DNA of 64,000 nucleotides, from assembly GCA_965199185.1 (NCBI GenBank), contig CBDAQW010000033.1:124001-188000 (forward strand), in the 5' to 3' direction. The notes under the pieces were generated by a model, which made no database searches, was not told the DNA's origin, and saw only the letters and a list, made by a program, of their open reading frames with translations. Made by a program: the position numbers and the translations under genes. This DNA is from Endozoicomonas sp965199185 (GTDB lineage: Bacteria > Pseudomonadota > Gammaproteobacteria > Pseudomonadales > Endozoicomonadaceae). Shown here piece after piece: positions 1-10,200 of the stretch (within the stretch, counting starts at the first letter, position 1; every line of letters starts with the position of its first letter).

Positions 1-152
1 CCCTCAGTCCAATGGCTGAAACCAATCGCAGTCGATTAGTGTTGCTGGTTTTCCGTTCGGCTCAGGAAGCCGCAGAAGGCCACTTGCAGGGTAATTCTGA
101 GAATGTTGAAGAAGGTGCTCCGGAAACCGTCAGTGAAGGAGGCTCAGAATGA
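1..152 (+). CDS. mreC: Rod shape-determining protein MreC, C-terminal end (partial)
   Basis: An open frame runs in from the left edge and stops with TGA at 150-152. It encodes about 49 residues ending in an acidic, Gly/Ser/Glu-rich tail. The readable part (SPMAETNRSRLVLLVF, then an Ala/Glu-rich stretch) fits the end of MreC, a periplasmic scaffold of the cell-wall elongation machinery. The identification rests mainly on position: it lies directly before mreD and its stop overlaps the mreD start (ATGA at 149-152), the usual mreC-mreD coupling. The start and all conserved MreC domains lie outside the window. Confidence 0.8.
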   Translation, partial: LSPMAETNRSRLVLLVFRSAQEAAEGHLQGNSENVEEGAPETVSEGGSE

Positions 153-637
153 GTCTGCAAAAAGCCAATGCCCACTGGGTCATATGGATTTCTTTGCTGG
201 TCGCCGCGTTGTTGAGTATTGTACCAATCCCTGAGTGGTTATCTGTCGGGAGACCGGCGTTTGTGGCGATGGTTATGATGTTCTGGATTCAGGCATTGCC
301 TGAGCGCTTCGGTTTGTTTTTTGCCTTTATCGTCGGTTTTCTTCTGGATGTGTTTTTGGGCACTGAGTTTGGTTTGAGCACCATGGGTTTGTTGCTGGTC
401 GCTTTCATCATTGCCGGATTGCATCGTCGGTTGCGGATGTTTCCTATGTGGCAGCAGGCGTTTATGGTGTTTATCATTATTGGCTGTTACCAGTTATTGA
501 TGCTCTGGGTGCGCAGCGCCATTGGTCGTTCATCGCCCTCGCTCTGGTATCTTCTGCCCTCGGTGACCAGTGCGCTGGTTTGGCCCTGGCTGGTGATGAT
601 GCTGAATTTCCTGCGTCGTTATTTCCGGGTTATTTGA
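149..637 (+). CDS. mreD: Rod shape-determining protein MreD
   Basis: This is a 162-residue inner-membrane protein with about five hydrophobic segments, the size and profile of MreD. The family helps connect MreB filaments and MreC to peptidoglycan synthesis in rod-shaped cells. The acidic segment FLLDVFLGTEFG in the middle matches the family pattern. The start ATG overlaps the stop of mreC by one base, so translation is probably coupled. maf follows after 9 bases, giving the mreC-mreD-maf-rng order known from other gammaproteobacteria. Confidence 0.92.
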   Translation: MSLQKANAHWVIWISLLVAALLSIVPIPEWLSVGRPAFVAMVMMFWIQALPERFGLFFAFIVGFLLDVFLGTEFGLSTMGLLLVAFIIAGLHRRLRMFPMWQQAFMVFIIIGCYQLLMLWVRSAIGRSSPSLWYLLPSVTSALVWPWLVMMLNFLRRYFRVI

Positions 638-646
638 TACTGGATT

Positions 647-1228
647 ATGATTTATCTGGCCTCCCAATCCCCAAGAAGAGCCGAACTGTTGCGACAGATT
701 GGCGTTCCTTTTACACAGATAGTTTGTGATATTGACGAAACGCCGCTTGTTGGAGAGAAGCCTGAAATTTACGTCCAGCGAATGGCAGAACAGAAGGCGG
801 TTGCAGGTTTGCAGATGGTTAAACGCCAGCAGCTGGCATCAATGCCATTGCTTGCATCAGACACCACGGTTGTATGCGACGGTCAGATTTTAGGAAAGCC
901 CGGGAGCGATGCAGAAGCTCATACAATGTTGACGCACCTATCAGGACAATCCCACCAGGTGATGACAGCGATCGCCTTGACTGATGGAAATATCACCCGG
1001 ACACAGTTGGTCAGCACAGAGGTTTGCTTCAATGACCTGACTGAACAACAGATAACGGATTATATCGCCACCGGGGAACCCCGGGATAAAGCGGGAGCCT
1101 ATGGTATTCAAGGCAAAGGTGCTGTCCTGGTAGCGGCCATAAATGGCAGTTACTCATCGGTGGTAGGGCTTCCTCTGGCGGAAGTTGCACATCAGTTATC
1201 GCAATTCAATATACCCGTCTGGCAATAA
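647..1228 (+). CDS. maf: Maf-family nucleoside triphosphate pyrophosphatase
   Basis: The 193-residue product has the full Maf/Ham1-like fold signature: LASQSPRRAELL near the N-terminus, the DIDETP segment, LASDTTV around residue 70 and GEPRDKAGAYGIQG in the C-terminal half. Maf proteins hydrolyse non-canonical or canonical NTPs/dTTP to the monophosphate plus pyrophosphate in the cytoplasm. Length is normal for the family (about 190-200). It sits between mreD and rng, as yhdE does in E. coli. Confidence 0.93.
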   Translation: MIYLASQSPRRAELLRQIGVPFTQIVCDIDETPLVGEKPEIYVQRMAEQKAVAGLQMVKRQQLASMPLLASDTTVVCDGQILGKPGSDAEAHTMLTHLSGQSHQVMTAIALTDGNITRTQLVSTEVCFNDLTEQQITDYIATGEPRDKAGAYGIQGKGAVLVAAINGSYSSVVGLPLAEVAHQLSQFNIPVWQ

Positions 1229-1330
1229 TTCAATTTTTTAGTAAGAAATCATTAAACATTGTCAGAGAGCATAAACTGCCTGCTGAATGCTGTTATCATT
1301 CCTTTTGGTCGAAAATAAAAATATAAAAAG

Positions 1331-1375
1331 TGCATTGACCAATGACGTTTGAGGCAGACTTCACTGGCCAATGCA
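1331..1375 (+). promoter_or_regulatory. Inverted repeat in the rng leader
   Basis: TGCATTGACCA (1331-1341) and TGGCCAATGCA (1365-1375) form an 11-bp stem with one mismatch and a 23-base loop. The structure ends 20 bases before the rng start codon, so it would lie in the 5' leader of the transcript. It could affect translation or be an RNase site; no function is shown. Confidence 0.35.
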
Positions 1376-1395
1376 TAAGGAATCGAGGAATGGGA

Positions 1396-2862
1396 ATGAG
1401 TGAGGAAATTCTAATGAATATCACGCCCATGGAATCACGTGTGGCGCTGGTAGAAAATGGAGTACTTCAAGAAATCTACATAGAGCGAGCGCGCAGCCGT
1501 GGGATTGTCGGAAACATCTACAAAGGCAGGGTCGTCCGAGTGCTGCCCGGCATGCAGGCGGCTTTTGTGGATATTGGTCTGGAGCGCGCGGCATTTATTC
1601 ATGCCAGTGAAATTGCACCTCGTCAGGATAAAAATGGTGAAGATATTCCTGAGCGCCCTATCTATGAACTGGTTCATGAAGGACAGTCGCTGGTCGTTCA
1701 GGTGACCAAAGATCCTCTGGGTACCAAGGGCGCTCGTCTGACCACCCATGTATCCATACCGGCACGTTATCTGGTACACATGCCCAAGAATGATCATGTC
1801 GGTATTTCCTTGCGTATCGAAAGTTCTGAAGAACGTGAGCGCCTCCGTCAGTTGGTGGAAAGCTGTCTTGCATCAGAGAAAAAAACAGGTGGTTTTATTC
1901 TCCGTACAGCCGCAGAAGGTATTGGTGAAGATGAAGCCAGAGCGGATATACAGTTCTTGCATCGGTTGTGGGACTCCATCGAAGAGAACATAAAAGAAAG
2001 CAAGGCACCTGCGAACGTCTATGAAGACCTGCCTTTGCATCTGCGTACCATGCGCGATTTGATGAATCCGAATATTGAGAAGATCCGGATTGATTCCAAC
2101 ACCACTTTCCAGAAAGTCTCAAAGTTTGTGAAAAAGCTGGTGCCACATATGGATGGCCGGGTTGAGTATTATCCCGGTGAGCGCCCTATTTTTGATCTCT
2201 TTGGCGTAGAAGATGAAATTAACAAGGCTTTGAGTCGCAAGGTGCAGCTAAAGTCGGGCGGCTATCTGATTATCGATCAGACGGAAGCGATGACCACCAT
2301 CGATGTCAATACTGGCGCTTTTGTCGGGCATCGGAACCTGGAAGAAACCATCTTTAAAACCAATCTTGAAGCTGCCGTCGCCATCGCTCGTCAGCTGCGT
2401 TTGCGGAATCTCGGTGGCATCATCATTATCGATTTTATTGATATGGAAGAAGTTGAGCATCAGCGGCAGGTACAGCGAGCCTTTGAGAAGTCGATGGAAA
2501 AGGATCACGCCAAAACCAATTTTACGGGAGTCAGTGAATTGGGGTTGGTTGAGATGACCCGTAAAAGAACCCGGGAATCTCTAGAAAATATTTTATGCGA
2601 AGCATGTCCAACCTGTGATGGGCGTGGCACACTTAAAACAGCTGAAACCATCTGCTATGAAATTTTCCGGGAAATTCTCCGGGCCGTCAGAGCCTATGAT
2701 GGCGATGGTTATCTGGTACTGGCTTCTGATTCCGTCATTGACCGGCTGCTGGATGAAGAATCCAATAATGTGGCTGATTTGGAAGAGTTTATCGAGAAAA
2801 CCATCCGCTTTCAGGTAGAGCCCATTTACACCCAGGAGCAGTTTGACGTCGTACTGGTTTGA
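1396..2862 (+). CDS. rng: Ribonuclease G
   Basis: RNase G is a single-strand endoribonuclease that matures the 5' end of 16S rRNA and takes part in mRNA decay. The 488-residue product matches the usual length (489 in E. coli). It shows an N-terminal S1-like segment (residues about 35-125, GNIYKGRVVRVLPGMQAAFVDIG), the RNase E/G catalytic core with TTIDVNTG, and the Zn-link cysteines CEACPTC near residue 400. An upstream in-frame ATG at 1342 exists, but the start at 1396 is preferred: it follows a purine-rich GAGGAATGGGA, and its N-terminus MSEEILMNITP aligns with known RNase G. yhdP follows after a 240-base gap. Confidence 0.95.
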   Translation: MSEEILMNITPMESRVALVENGVLQEIYIERARSRGIVGNIYKGRVVRVLPGMQAAFVDIGLERAAFIHASEIAPRQDKNGEDIPERPIYELVHEGQSLVVQVTKDPLGTKGARLTTHVSIPARYLVHMPKNDHVGISLRIESSEERERLRQLVESCLASEKKTGGFILRTAAEGIGEDEARADIQFLHRLWDSIEENIKESKAPANVYEDLPLHLRTMRDLMNPNIEKIRIDSNTTFQKVSKFVKKLVPHMDGRVEYYPGERPIFDLFGVEDEINKALSRKVQLKSGGYLIIDQTEAMTTIDVNTGAFVGHRNLEETIFKTNLEAAVAIARQLRLRNLGGIIIIDFIDMEEVEHQRQVQRAFEKSMEKDHAKTNFTGVSELGLVEMTRKRTRESLENILCEACPTCDGRGTLKTAETICYEIFREILRAVRAYDGDGYLVLASDSVIDRLLDEESNNVADLEEFIEKTIRFQVEPIYTQEQFDVVLV

Positions 2863-2921
2863 ATACAGTAAGTCAGAGCGGTTGTTGTCCGTTTATCGGG
2901 GTTCGCAGGGAGTGAATCTTG

Positions 2922-2946
2922 ATAAAACCACCTTTGTTGGTTTTAT
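2922..2946 (+). terminator. Weak hairpin between rng and yhdP
   Basis: ATAAAACCA (2922-2930) and TGGTTTTAT (2938-2946) form a perfect 9-bp AT-rich stem with a 7-base loop. Only a few scattered T residues follow, so termination would be weak. The 240-base space between rng and yhdP holds no convincing gene. Confidence 0.3.
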
Positions 2947-3102
2947 TCCTAACACTTTTTCGGTTTTTTGTCTGACGTTGCATCTACAACGTTGGGCTCA
3001 TCTCAGGAGACAATCGTTGTCGAGCACCGCCCTTATATCAGGTTTTATTTTGTATACCGATAAACATCCCCATGGCTCTGCTCAAAGGGTGACGGTTTCC
3101 TG

Positions 3103-6100
3103 ATGTATCGTTTCGTTCAAATATTGATGAAATGGAGCTGGCGGCTTCTTTTCGCAGGCTTGTTTTTGCTGGTTCTGCTTATCGCTCTCAGCCGTCTGCT
3201 GTTTACCGGGCTGCCTCTGGTTCAGCAGGATATTACCGATTTTCTCAGTCGCGAGCTGAACGCTGACTTGCGTTTTGACTATATGTCCTCAGACTGGCGT
3301 GGGGGAGCTCCCCGCCTGTCTATTCGTGGTTTGACATTGACTGGCAGCAATGCAAAAGAACCTGGTTTTAGTGTGGGCCGCTTTGATATGGAGCTGAATT
3401 TGCGGGCTTCACTGCTGCACTGGCATCTAGTGTTCAACACGTTGGAGATTAACGATGTAACCGTGGAGATGGTCCAGGGTGACGGTGCCCGCTGGTCTTT
3501 GCTGGGGATTGATCAGATTGCCGGTTCATCCGCCAACACTCATGCAGGTTTCAAGGGTCGATTTATTGAGTGGGTGAATTATCAACATCATCTCAATATT
3601 CGTGATATTGAACTGAACCTGACAAAACCCGATGGTGAAAATACCAGAGTCGCCAGTAAGTACCTTGTTTTGTCTCAGAAAGGTGCTGAAAGACAGGTGG
3701 CTACCCGATTAGAAGCCGGAGAGGGTTATATTGAAATCAAAGGCAAGGGCATTAAACACTCTCTCTGGATCAGCAGCTGGAATGGTACGCTCACTGCTAA
3801 TGAGATGGATCTTGAGCACCTTTGTGCTCTCTGGTCGGGTTGTCAGGATGACATTATCACCACCAAAGTTGAACTGGATACAGGGTGGGAATACCGGCAG
3901 GGTGTCTGGCAAATGTATGGGCGGGTGTCGGCGCCCGATGTGATGTATCGGAGTATTTTTGGCGATTGGCGAACGCTGGCTGGAAATACCGATCTGTTTT
4001 TAACATTCGAACCGGATCATCGCTGGCAAATCTGGCTCAATGAGCTGAATCTCAGCTATCAATTTCCCGACAGCAAAAAAGACATGTCGATACCTCAGCA
4101 ATGGGGTAATAGCTGGTATCTGTCGGGTAATATGGGGAGTGAATACAGTATTACCCTTGCCAATGAACAGGTGAACCTTGATGAGTTAAAGCGCTGGTTA
4201 CTGGGCACAGGCTTTGTTCCGCCTAATGCGGCAGAATTACTAACAACCCTGAATCCTTATGGTGACCTCAAGTATCTGGCCATGCGACTCTATCCGCAGC
4301 GTCAGCCTTTCGATATTGACCTTAGTGCCCGTCTTGTTGATGTATCCGTGGATGCCTGGAAAGGTGCCCCTTCCGGGGGCAATGTCAATGGTTCTGTCCG
4401 GATGGGACTGTTAAAAGGCTACCTTGATCTGGATACCGAAAACTTTGCTCTTGGCTTAACCAAACTATTTCGGGAAACCTGGTATTTTGATACGGCCAAA
4501 GGTCGTCTTGCCTGGGATGTGATAGATGACACTTATATTCTCAAATCAGAAAGCCTGGCCCTGAAAGGCCCTGAAGGCGCATTGAAAGCCAAGTTGAGAC
4601 TGGATATCCCGCTCCAGGGTGAAGAAGACGACACTCTCGATATGGCGCTAACGGTTGGTATAACCGATGGTGATGCACGATTCACCGGGAAATACTTGCC
4701 TGCCTTGTTACCAATGGATGATGGACTGGTTGACTGGCTTGATACCTCTGTGAAAAGTGCACATTTAACCACCGGTGGTTTTCTCTATAACGGGGCGCTG
4801 GTCGGCGCAACCAGTCCCCATGATTCTCGTTGGGGACTCTATTTCGATCTTGAAGACGGGCACCTGCAGTACGCACCTGAATGGCCTGATGTTACAGCCT
4901 TATCCGGAGAGTTATTTATTAATGATGACCGTGTTCTGGTGGAAGCACAAAGTGCACAATCCGCAGGTGGACAGTTAAAAAACGTCAGAGTAACGGTCCC
5001 TCTTGATGATGAGCCTGAGCTTACTTTAGATAGCCAAATTGTTGCAGATGGAAAAATCATCAAGCACTTCCTGACCAAAACACCCATTGATGAAGCTCTG
5101 AACGGTGAGGCTCGTCACTGGAATTTGCAGGGAAAGATGAATGCGGATTTAACGTTGCATCTTCCTTTTGATGATATGGAAGCTTACTCCTACCAGTTAA
5201 ATGCCGATGTCAGGGATTTTCTCTACGCTGATGCCGTCAGGAACATTGAAGTGAGTCATATTCAAGGTGCTTTGCAGATAAGTTCAGAAAATGGGTTTGA
5301 AGCGGAAAGCCTGCAAGGACATTTTCTGGAAGAACCTACCCTTTTCTCAGTGCATACTGGAATGGATAAACGTCAGCCGAAGTCTGTTAATATTGGGCTG
5401 TCCGGTGGCGTTTCGGTTTTACAACTTCAGCAATGGCTCAGGGTTGACTGGTTGAGCCTGCTGGAAGGTGCCACACAATATCAGGGTAATCTGAAAATTG
5501 ATCTCGAGTCAAAGAAAATCAACCTTGCTGTCAGCAGTGATCTTCAGGGGCTGGAAATAGAAATGCCTGCACCACTGGGCAAAGTAGCCGACAAGACCTT
5601 AGCCTTTACCCTGGATTTTGAGCTTGGAAATCAACCATTCCTCAATGCTTCTCTTGGCGATGTAGGTCGAGCTTCTGTCTTTCTGACAGCCGATTACAGT
5701 ATGGATTCAGCGGCCATTGTTCTGGGCATAGAAGATGAACTCCCTGATCGACAACCCGGCAAATTCCTTATCAGAGGTTCTCTTACGGAATTAGACCTTG
5801 AGCCCTGGAGTCAGCGTTTTGGAAGTCAACCCGGTAATGCCAGTGAACAGAAGGTAGCTAACCGGTTACAGGTAGATAATGTTCGGATAAAACAGCTGCG
5901 TTACGGAGAGCAAAAGTGGGCAGATCTGCTTGTCTCTATAAACTCTGATGAGCAGATGACCCGCTTACTATTGCATGGAAAAGAGATATCCGGATCACTT
6001 GGAATTCCTGTGGCGCCTTACACACCTTACCGGTTGGAATTAGACCATTTGCATCTGCCTGACAGCCATTCTGTCGGCAACTCAAACCAAGGTGGTGAAC

Positions 6101-6972
6101 AGGATTTACTGGCAGATATCAAACCCGATTTGTTACCAGAAGCGGATATTCTGATTAAATCACTTCAACTTGGTAATAAGCCTCCCACCAGTCTATCTGT
6201 GAGAGTCCGCCAGCAGGAGAATGGCGTCAGGGCTGACAATCTTCAGTACAGGATAGGCGGCATGAAAGTGACTGGTTTTGCTGACTGGACGAAAGTGGAT
6301 GGTGAACACAGAACCAGGTTTAAGGGGCGTTTGCAAGGTGAAAATATTGGCCAGTTTCAACAGTTTATGGGCACCCCTGAAGTGGTTTCGGCTGAAAGTA
6401 GTCAGGTTGATATTAACGTCAACTGGGCCGGCTCGCCTTTGGGTGTTCGTTTCAAAGAGGTCGCTGGTAAGGTTGATATCAATTTGAAGGATGGTCGTCT
6501 TACTCAGGGGGAAAACCGTACCGGTGCATTGAAGCTGTTCGGGATTCTCAATACAGAAACATTCCGTCGCCGACTACAGCTTGATTTTTCTGATTTGTAT
6601 GCATCGGGCATTGCATTTGATGATTTAACCGGTCGCCTGCGTTTCGATCAGGGAATAGTGTCGTTTATTGAACCGATGCTGATAGATGGGCCTAATTCAT
6701 CTTTGGAGCTGGATGGCACTGCAAATGCGGTTAATCAGCTATTGGATCTTAATCTGGTTATTACTCTACCAGTGACGTCTAGTTTGCCGATATTAAGCGT
6801 CTTGCTTGGCTCCGCTCCTCAGGTGGCGGGGATTATTTTTATTGCGGATAAACTGGTAGGGAAACAGGTCAACAAGCTGGCGAGTATTCACTATCGTATT
6901 AAGGGTAGTTTTGATAATCCTGCGATAGGGCTGGATCAGTCCTACTCTGATACAAAAGGTCAGAAAAAATAG
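3103..6972 (+). CDS. yhdP: YhdP family AsmA-like phospholipid transport protein
   Basis: A 1289-residue protein, close to E. coli YhdP (1266). One N-terminal membrane anchor (residues about 10-35, rich in Leu/Phe) is followed by a very long periplasmic beta-rich region. The C-terminal part holds the AsmA-like segment (residues about 1100-1240: LDFSDLYASGIAFDDLTGRL, then VITLPVTSSLPILSVLLG). YhdP is one of three AsmA-like proteins (with TamB and YdbH) proposed to bridge inner and outer membranes for phospholipid transport. The mreCD-maf-rng-yhdP order supports the call. In E. coli tldD follows; here the next genes are unrelated and on the opposite strand. Confidence 0.93.
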   Translation: MYRFVQILMKWSWRLLFAGLFLLVLLIALSRLLFTGLPLVQQDITDFLSRELNADLRFDYMSSDWRGGAPRLSIRGLTLTGSNAKEPGFSVGRFDMELNLRASLLHWHLVFNTLEINDVTVEMVQGDGARWSLLGIDQIAGSSANTHAGFKGRFIEWVNYQHHLNIRDIELNLTKPDGENTRVASKYLVLSQKGAERQVATRLEAGEGYIEIKGKGIKHSLWISSWNGTLTANEMDLEHLCALWSGCQDDIITTKVELDTGWEYRQGVWQMYGRVSAPDVMYRSIFGDWRTLAGNTDLFLTFEPDHRWQIWLNELNLSYQFPDSKKDMSIPQQWGNSWYLSGNMGSEYSITLANEQVNLDELKRWLLGTGFVPPNAAELLTTLNPYGDLKYLAMRLYPQRQPFDIDLSARLVDVSVDAWKGAPSGGNVNGSVRMGLLKGYLDLDTENFALGLTKLFRETWYFDTAKGRLAWDVIDDTYILKSESLALKGPEGALKAKLRLDIPLQGEEDDTLDMALTVGITDGDARFTGKYLPALLPMDDGLVDWLDTSVKSAHLTTGGFLYNGALVGATSPHDSRWGLYFDLEDGHLQYAPEWPDVTALSGELFINDDRVLVEAQSAQSAGGQLKNVRVTVPLDDEPELTLDSQIVADGKIIKHFLTKTPIDEALNGEARHWNLQGKMNADLTLHLPFDDMEAYSYQLNADVRDFLYADAVRNIEVSHIQGALQISSENGFEAESLQGHFLEEPTLFSVHTGMDKRQPKSVNIGLSGGVSVLQLQQWLRVDWLSLLEGATQYQGNLKIDLESKKINLAVSSDLQGLEIEMPAPLGKVADKTLAFTLDFELGNQPFLNASLGDVGRASVFLTADYSMDSAAIVLGIEDELPDRQPGKFLIRGSLTELDLEPWSQRFGSQPGNASEQKVANRLQVDNVRIKQLRYGEQKWADLLVSINSDEQMTRLLLHGKEISGSLGIPVAPYTPYRLELDHLHLPDSHSVGNSNQGGEQDLLADIKPDLLPEADILIKSLQLGNKPPTSLSVRVRQQENGVRADNLQYRIGGMKVTGFADWTKVDGEHRTRFKGRLQGENIGQFQQFMGTPEVVSAESSQVDINVNWAGSPLGVRFKEVAGKVDINLKDGRLTQGENRTGALKLFGILNTETFRRRLQLDFSDLYASGIAFDDLTGRLRFDQGIVSFIEPMLIDGPNSSLELDGTANAVNQLLDLNLVITLPVTSSLPILSVLLGSAPQVAGIIFIADKLVGKQVNKLASIHYRIKGSFDNPAIGLDQSYSDTKGQKK

Positions 6973-6989
6973 GCATTTGTTAGCTTCCT

Positions 6990-7024
6990 GCAAGTCAGAT
7001 TCCGCAAAGCGGAGTCTGACTTGC
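6990..7024. terminator. Strong bidirectional hairpin after yhdP
   Basis: A 16-bp stem (6990-7005 with 7009-7024, one G-T wobble) with loop AAA lies between convergent yhdP and the small acidic gene. It lacks a clear T-run on either side, but its stability and position fit a shared terminator. Confidence 0.65.
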
Positions 7025-7036
7025 AAGAGAGCGGTA

Positions 7037-7276
7037 CTAATAATCATCCGAATCATCAATGTCATCATCGTCTGACTGACCATCTTCATTTTCATCGTCA
7101 TCAAAATCTAAATCAGAAAAGGTAGAGTCAAAATCAGTCATACTCGATTTTTGTAAATCAATCTGCTCAATATCCTCATCTTCTCCGGGGTCATCCCCGT
7201 AATAACCATCTGCCTTAGCTGCAATTTGAAAATTGAATGCAGCAAGGGTAAGCAGGATAAAGACGTATCGGTACAT
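7037..7276 (-). CDS. Small exported acidic protein, unknown function
   Basis: A 79-residue product. The first ~20 residues (MYRYVFILLTLAAFNFQIAA) look like a Sec signal peptide; the rest is extremely acidic, ending in a run of Asp with DDDDIDDSDDY. No family was recognised. The start lies 10 bases after the stop of the 2207-residue gene on the same strand, so the two are almost certainly cotranscribed and perhaps work together outside the cytoplasm. The acidic tail could bind divalent cations or a basic partner; that is inference. It could also be poorly conserved, since low-complexity acidic ORFs are easy to overpredict. Confidence 0.6.
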   Translation of the reverse strand: MYRYVFILLTLAAFNFQIAAKADGYYGDDPGEDEDIEQIDLQKSSMTDFDSTFSDLDFDDDENEDGQSDDDDIDDSDDY

Positions 7277-7286
7277 GCAATATTCC

Positions 7287-10200
7287 TCAGAGTTCGTCCA
7301 AGGCTCTGTTCACTTTAGTCTCTGCAGCTATACGGCGGCTATTGCCCGTTGCCCGAATATTTACAGATTCAGGTGAAACCACCCTGGGTTTAGCTGATTT
7401 TGCCGGAGGCTCAGTGGTCGGTGTTTTAACGGTGTGTGCTGATGGTTTAATCGCAGGAGTTTCAATGGGGTGCACTGGTGGTTCTGTGATAGAAGGCTTG
7501 GCAGTGCTTACTGAAGTGGGTGCATATGATACTTCAGCTTGTTGATGTCTGTCATAGGCTCCAAGCTCAATAGACAATTGTTCATAAGCAGGTCGCATGA
7601 GATACCCCGCCAGATCGATCAACCCTTGTTTTCTGTGGTTAGCCCGGTAAGACTGATCCGGAGGCGATGGATAGCTATACACTGGTTCGGTGATAGAAGC
7701 TGTATCTGGCAACCAGCGATAGGCAGTCGCTCTGAGATACTCTGTTGATGGCAGAAATTCTTTAATCTCACCGGGGATGTAGAAATACAGTGTTTCACCA
7801 ATGGTAGAAAGGCCGTTATAGGTCTGGTTCAATAGTGTCGCAGTGTGCTGACCTTTATTTCCAAGAATATCGTAACCCGCATAGGCCAGAGAATAGAATA
7901 GAGCAGCATTCCATGGGGTGCTGTAAACCAGAGGAGCGCCAACAGCGGTAGCTAAAAATGAGTAAATTCGTGGATGTGCTGACTTCAGAAGTTTAATGTT
8001 TTTCTGATTTGGTAAGGCGCGAGCAGCGGGTTTGACGGCCCATTGCAAAATGTTTGCCCAACCTTTGCGGTATGCCAGAGTGGCCGGTATGGCGCCTGCT
8101 GCCAGATGTGAACCCAGGTTTGCCATGCGTTTTTGAATCAGTTTTCTTTTCACGCGGTAGGTTTCCGGACTTTTCGCCAGCCTGACCCACCAGTTCAGGC
8201 TCACTACGTCTGGATAGTTGTGTTCCTTCAAAAATTTATAAGCAGGATCAATGGAGTTTTGCCATTCAGGGTTATTGATATCCAGATTTTTAATGAGTGT
8301 CTTGATATCCTCCTGGTTGCTCTCAAGCATTTTATCCGATCCGCCTCTCCGGAGCATAAGTCCTTTGATCACATCTAATTTTTTCAGTTCACCTTCAAGG
8401 GCTGCCTGAATACGAGTGACCGGGTCTAAATAGCGCATGAAGTCATACATTCTTGCAGTCAAAACCCCTTTTTGTACCGCCAGATCAAAGAAGAAGCCAG
8501 TGATTAGATTCTCAAGACTGTAAATGGTGGCGATGGCAGAGCCCTGGCTGGCTGCAAACCGGGTTTGACCTAATGTGGTGGTAGCAAAACGGAAAACCTG
8601 ATAACCAGCACCCAGTAAACCGGTCACGGGGTCAACGATCAGATCGGCTTCATGGGTAGCCAGCATATCAAACAACTGTTTTAGCCGGGTGTATTCAATG
8701 AGCGAGCGCGTGGTGTCTCCAAGCAACGGCATGTTGTAGAGCATTTCTTCAAATGCCCGGATATTTTCATGGACAGGATAGAACGTCATAGCATCCAACA
8801 TGCGCTCAAGGATCATGGATTTCCAGACATTAAACAGATTCCATCTAGAATCTTGAATCGCATATTTGAACGTCTTGTCAGGGTTTCTTGCTGCCGAGCG
8901 AAGTTCAGAGATAAGTCCGTTCAGTTCTTCCTGTTCAATCAGGTACTTGTTAAATTCATCCAGTTCCTTCTGACTGACCGCCAGTAATCTTGCTTGCTCA
9001 GTAGCTATACCCTGTGGTGTCAGCAATTCCAGAAGGTCTTCTTCAATGATCGCACCGCTAATGATATGCCGTTCCAAAGCATTGAGTATTTTGACATTTT
9101 GCGCCATCAATTGTGCTGTCTTGGTGGTGATGGCCTGAGACGTGTTTATGCCTAATTGCCGGTCTATATAACGGCCGATAATTTCGTCGTCCTGAGCAAA
9201 TGGGTTCAGTACTTTTCGGGCTTCCTCTGCTAACGCCTCTATAGAGGCTTTGTCCTTTGTGGATAACTTGCCAGCAAGGTCTGCTATTGAATTGGCATCT
9301 ACAGTTTTTTGCAGTGAATCCAGAGTAAGACGCCCTGTGCGTGGTATCCGGTTCTGCAAAGCATTGTTCAGGAGCTCACGGTTGCCCGCTGCAAAAGCAT
9401 TGATATCCTCATCATCCTGCCCCCATCGCAGCATAAAATAGAGGTAGGCTTTATTGTCTTTCGACAGTGGTTTGGATATGTTCTCCAGATAGTCCACCGC
9501 TTCTGTCTGTTTGCTAAAGATGCCAGTGGATGCTTGTAAATACTTGATCGCCTCGGTTTGGCTTGGTGTCATACTTGGGATTTCTTCCTCGTCCGATAGT
9601 ATCTTGATGATCTCACCATAAAAGTCATCGATACCTCCTTTTGCGGCGAGAGTTTCTCTGAGCGTACTTATGTCAGCAGCCATAGCATCCGAGGTTTCCA
9701 CAACTTTATTCACCTGCTCAAGAATTATCTGAACCTGTTTCAGGTCACGTTGCCCCGCTCTAACAGAATCATAGGTTGTTTCAGTTCGATAGGCTTGAGC
9801 CAGAGAGCTAAAAAATCGTTTTTCGATACTGTCTTCTTTACCCCAGAAGAATTGACTGATGATGCCTGGTTGTTGTTGAGGATGTATCGCTGAAAAGACA
9901 GTTTCAAGACCCTTTCTCGCTTCTTCAGGGAAGAAAGTTAACAGCGCTTTTTGATGATGTGGATGTTTGGCAAGCCATTCGCCAGACTCTGCTAAGGCGT
10001 TAATTTCAGTTTCTGACAGTGTAGGGACATCCTTCGGATTGCCAAGGTATCGGGCAAGTTCGTTTATTGGAGGTTCAAGGTGTTCTATTGTGTCAGGCAG
10101 TTGTCGTAAAGCACTCAAGCTCGCCTTGTAATCTTTGGCAAAACCAGCATTCAGTATGGCACGACGGCTGCCCAGGAATGATAAAATACGGTGCGGATTA

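Noticed and set aside
2843..3103. Open frame of 86 codons between rng and yhdP
   Set aside because: Overlaps the rng end, composition is not protein-like, and no start signal is visible.
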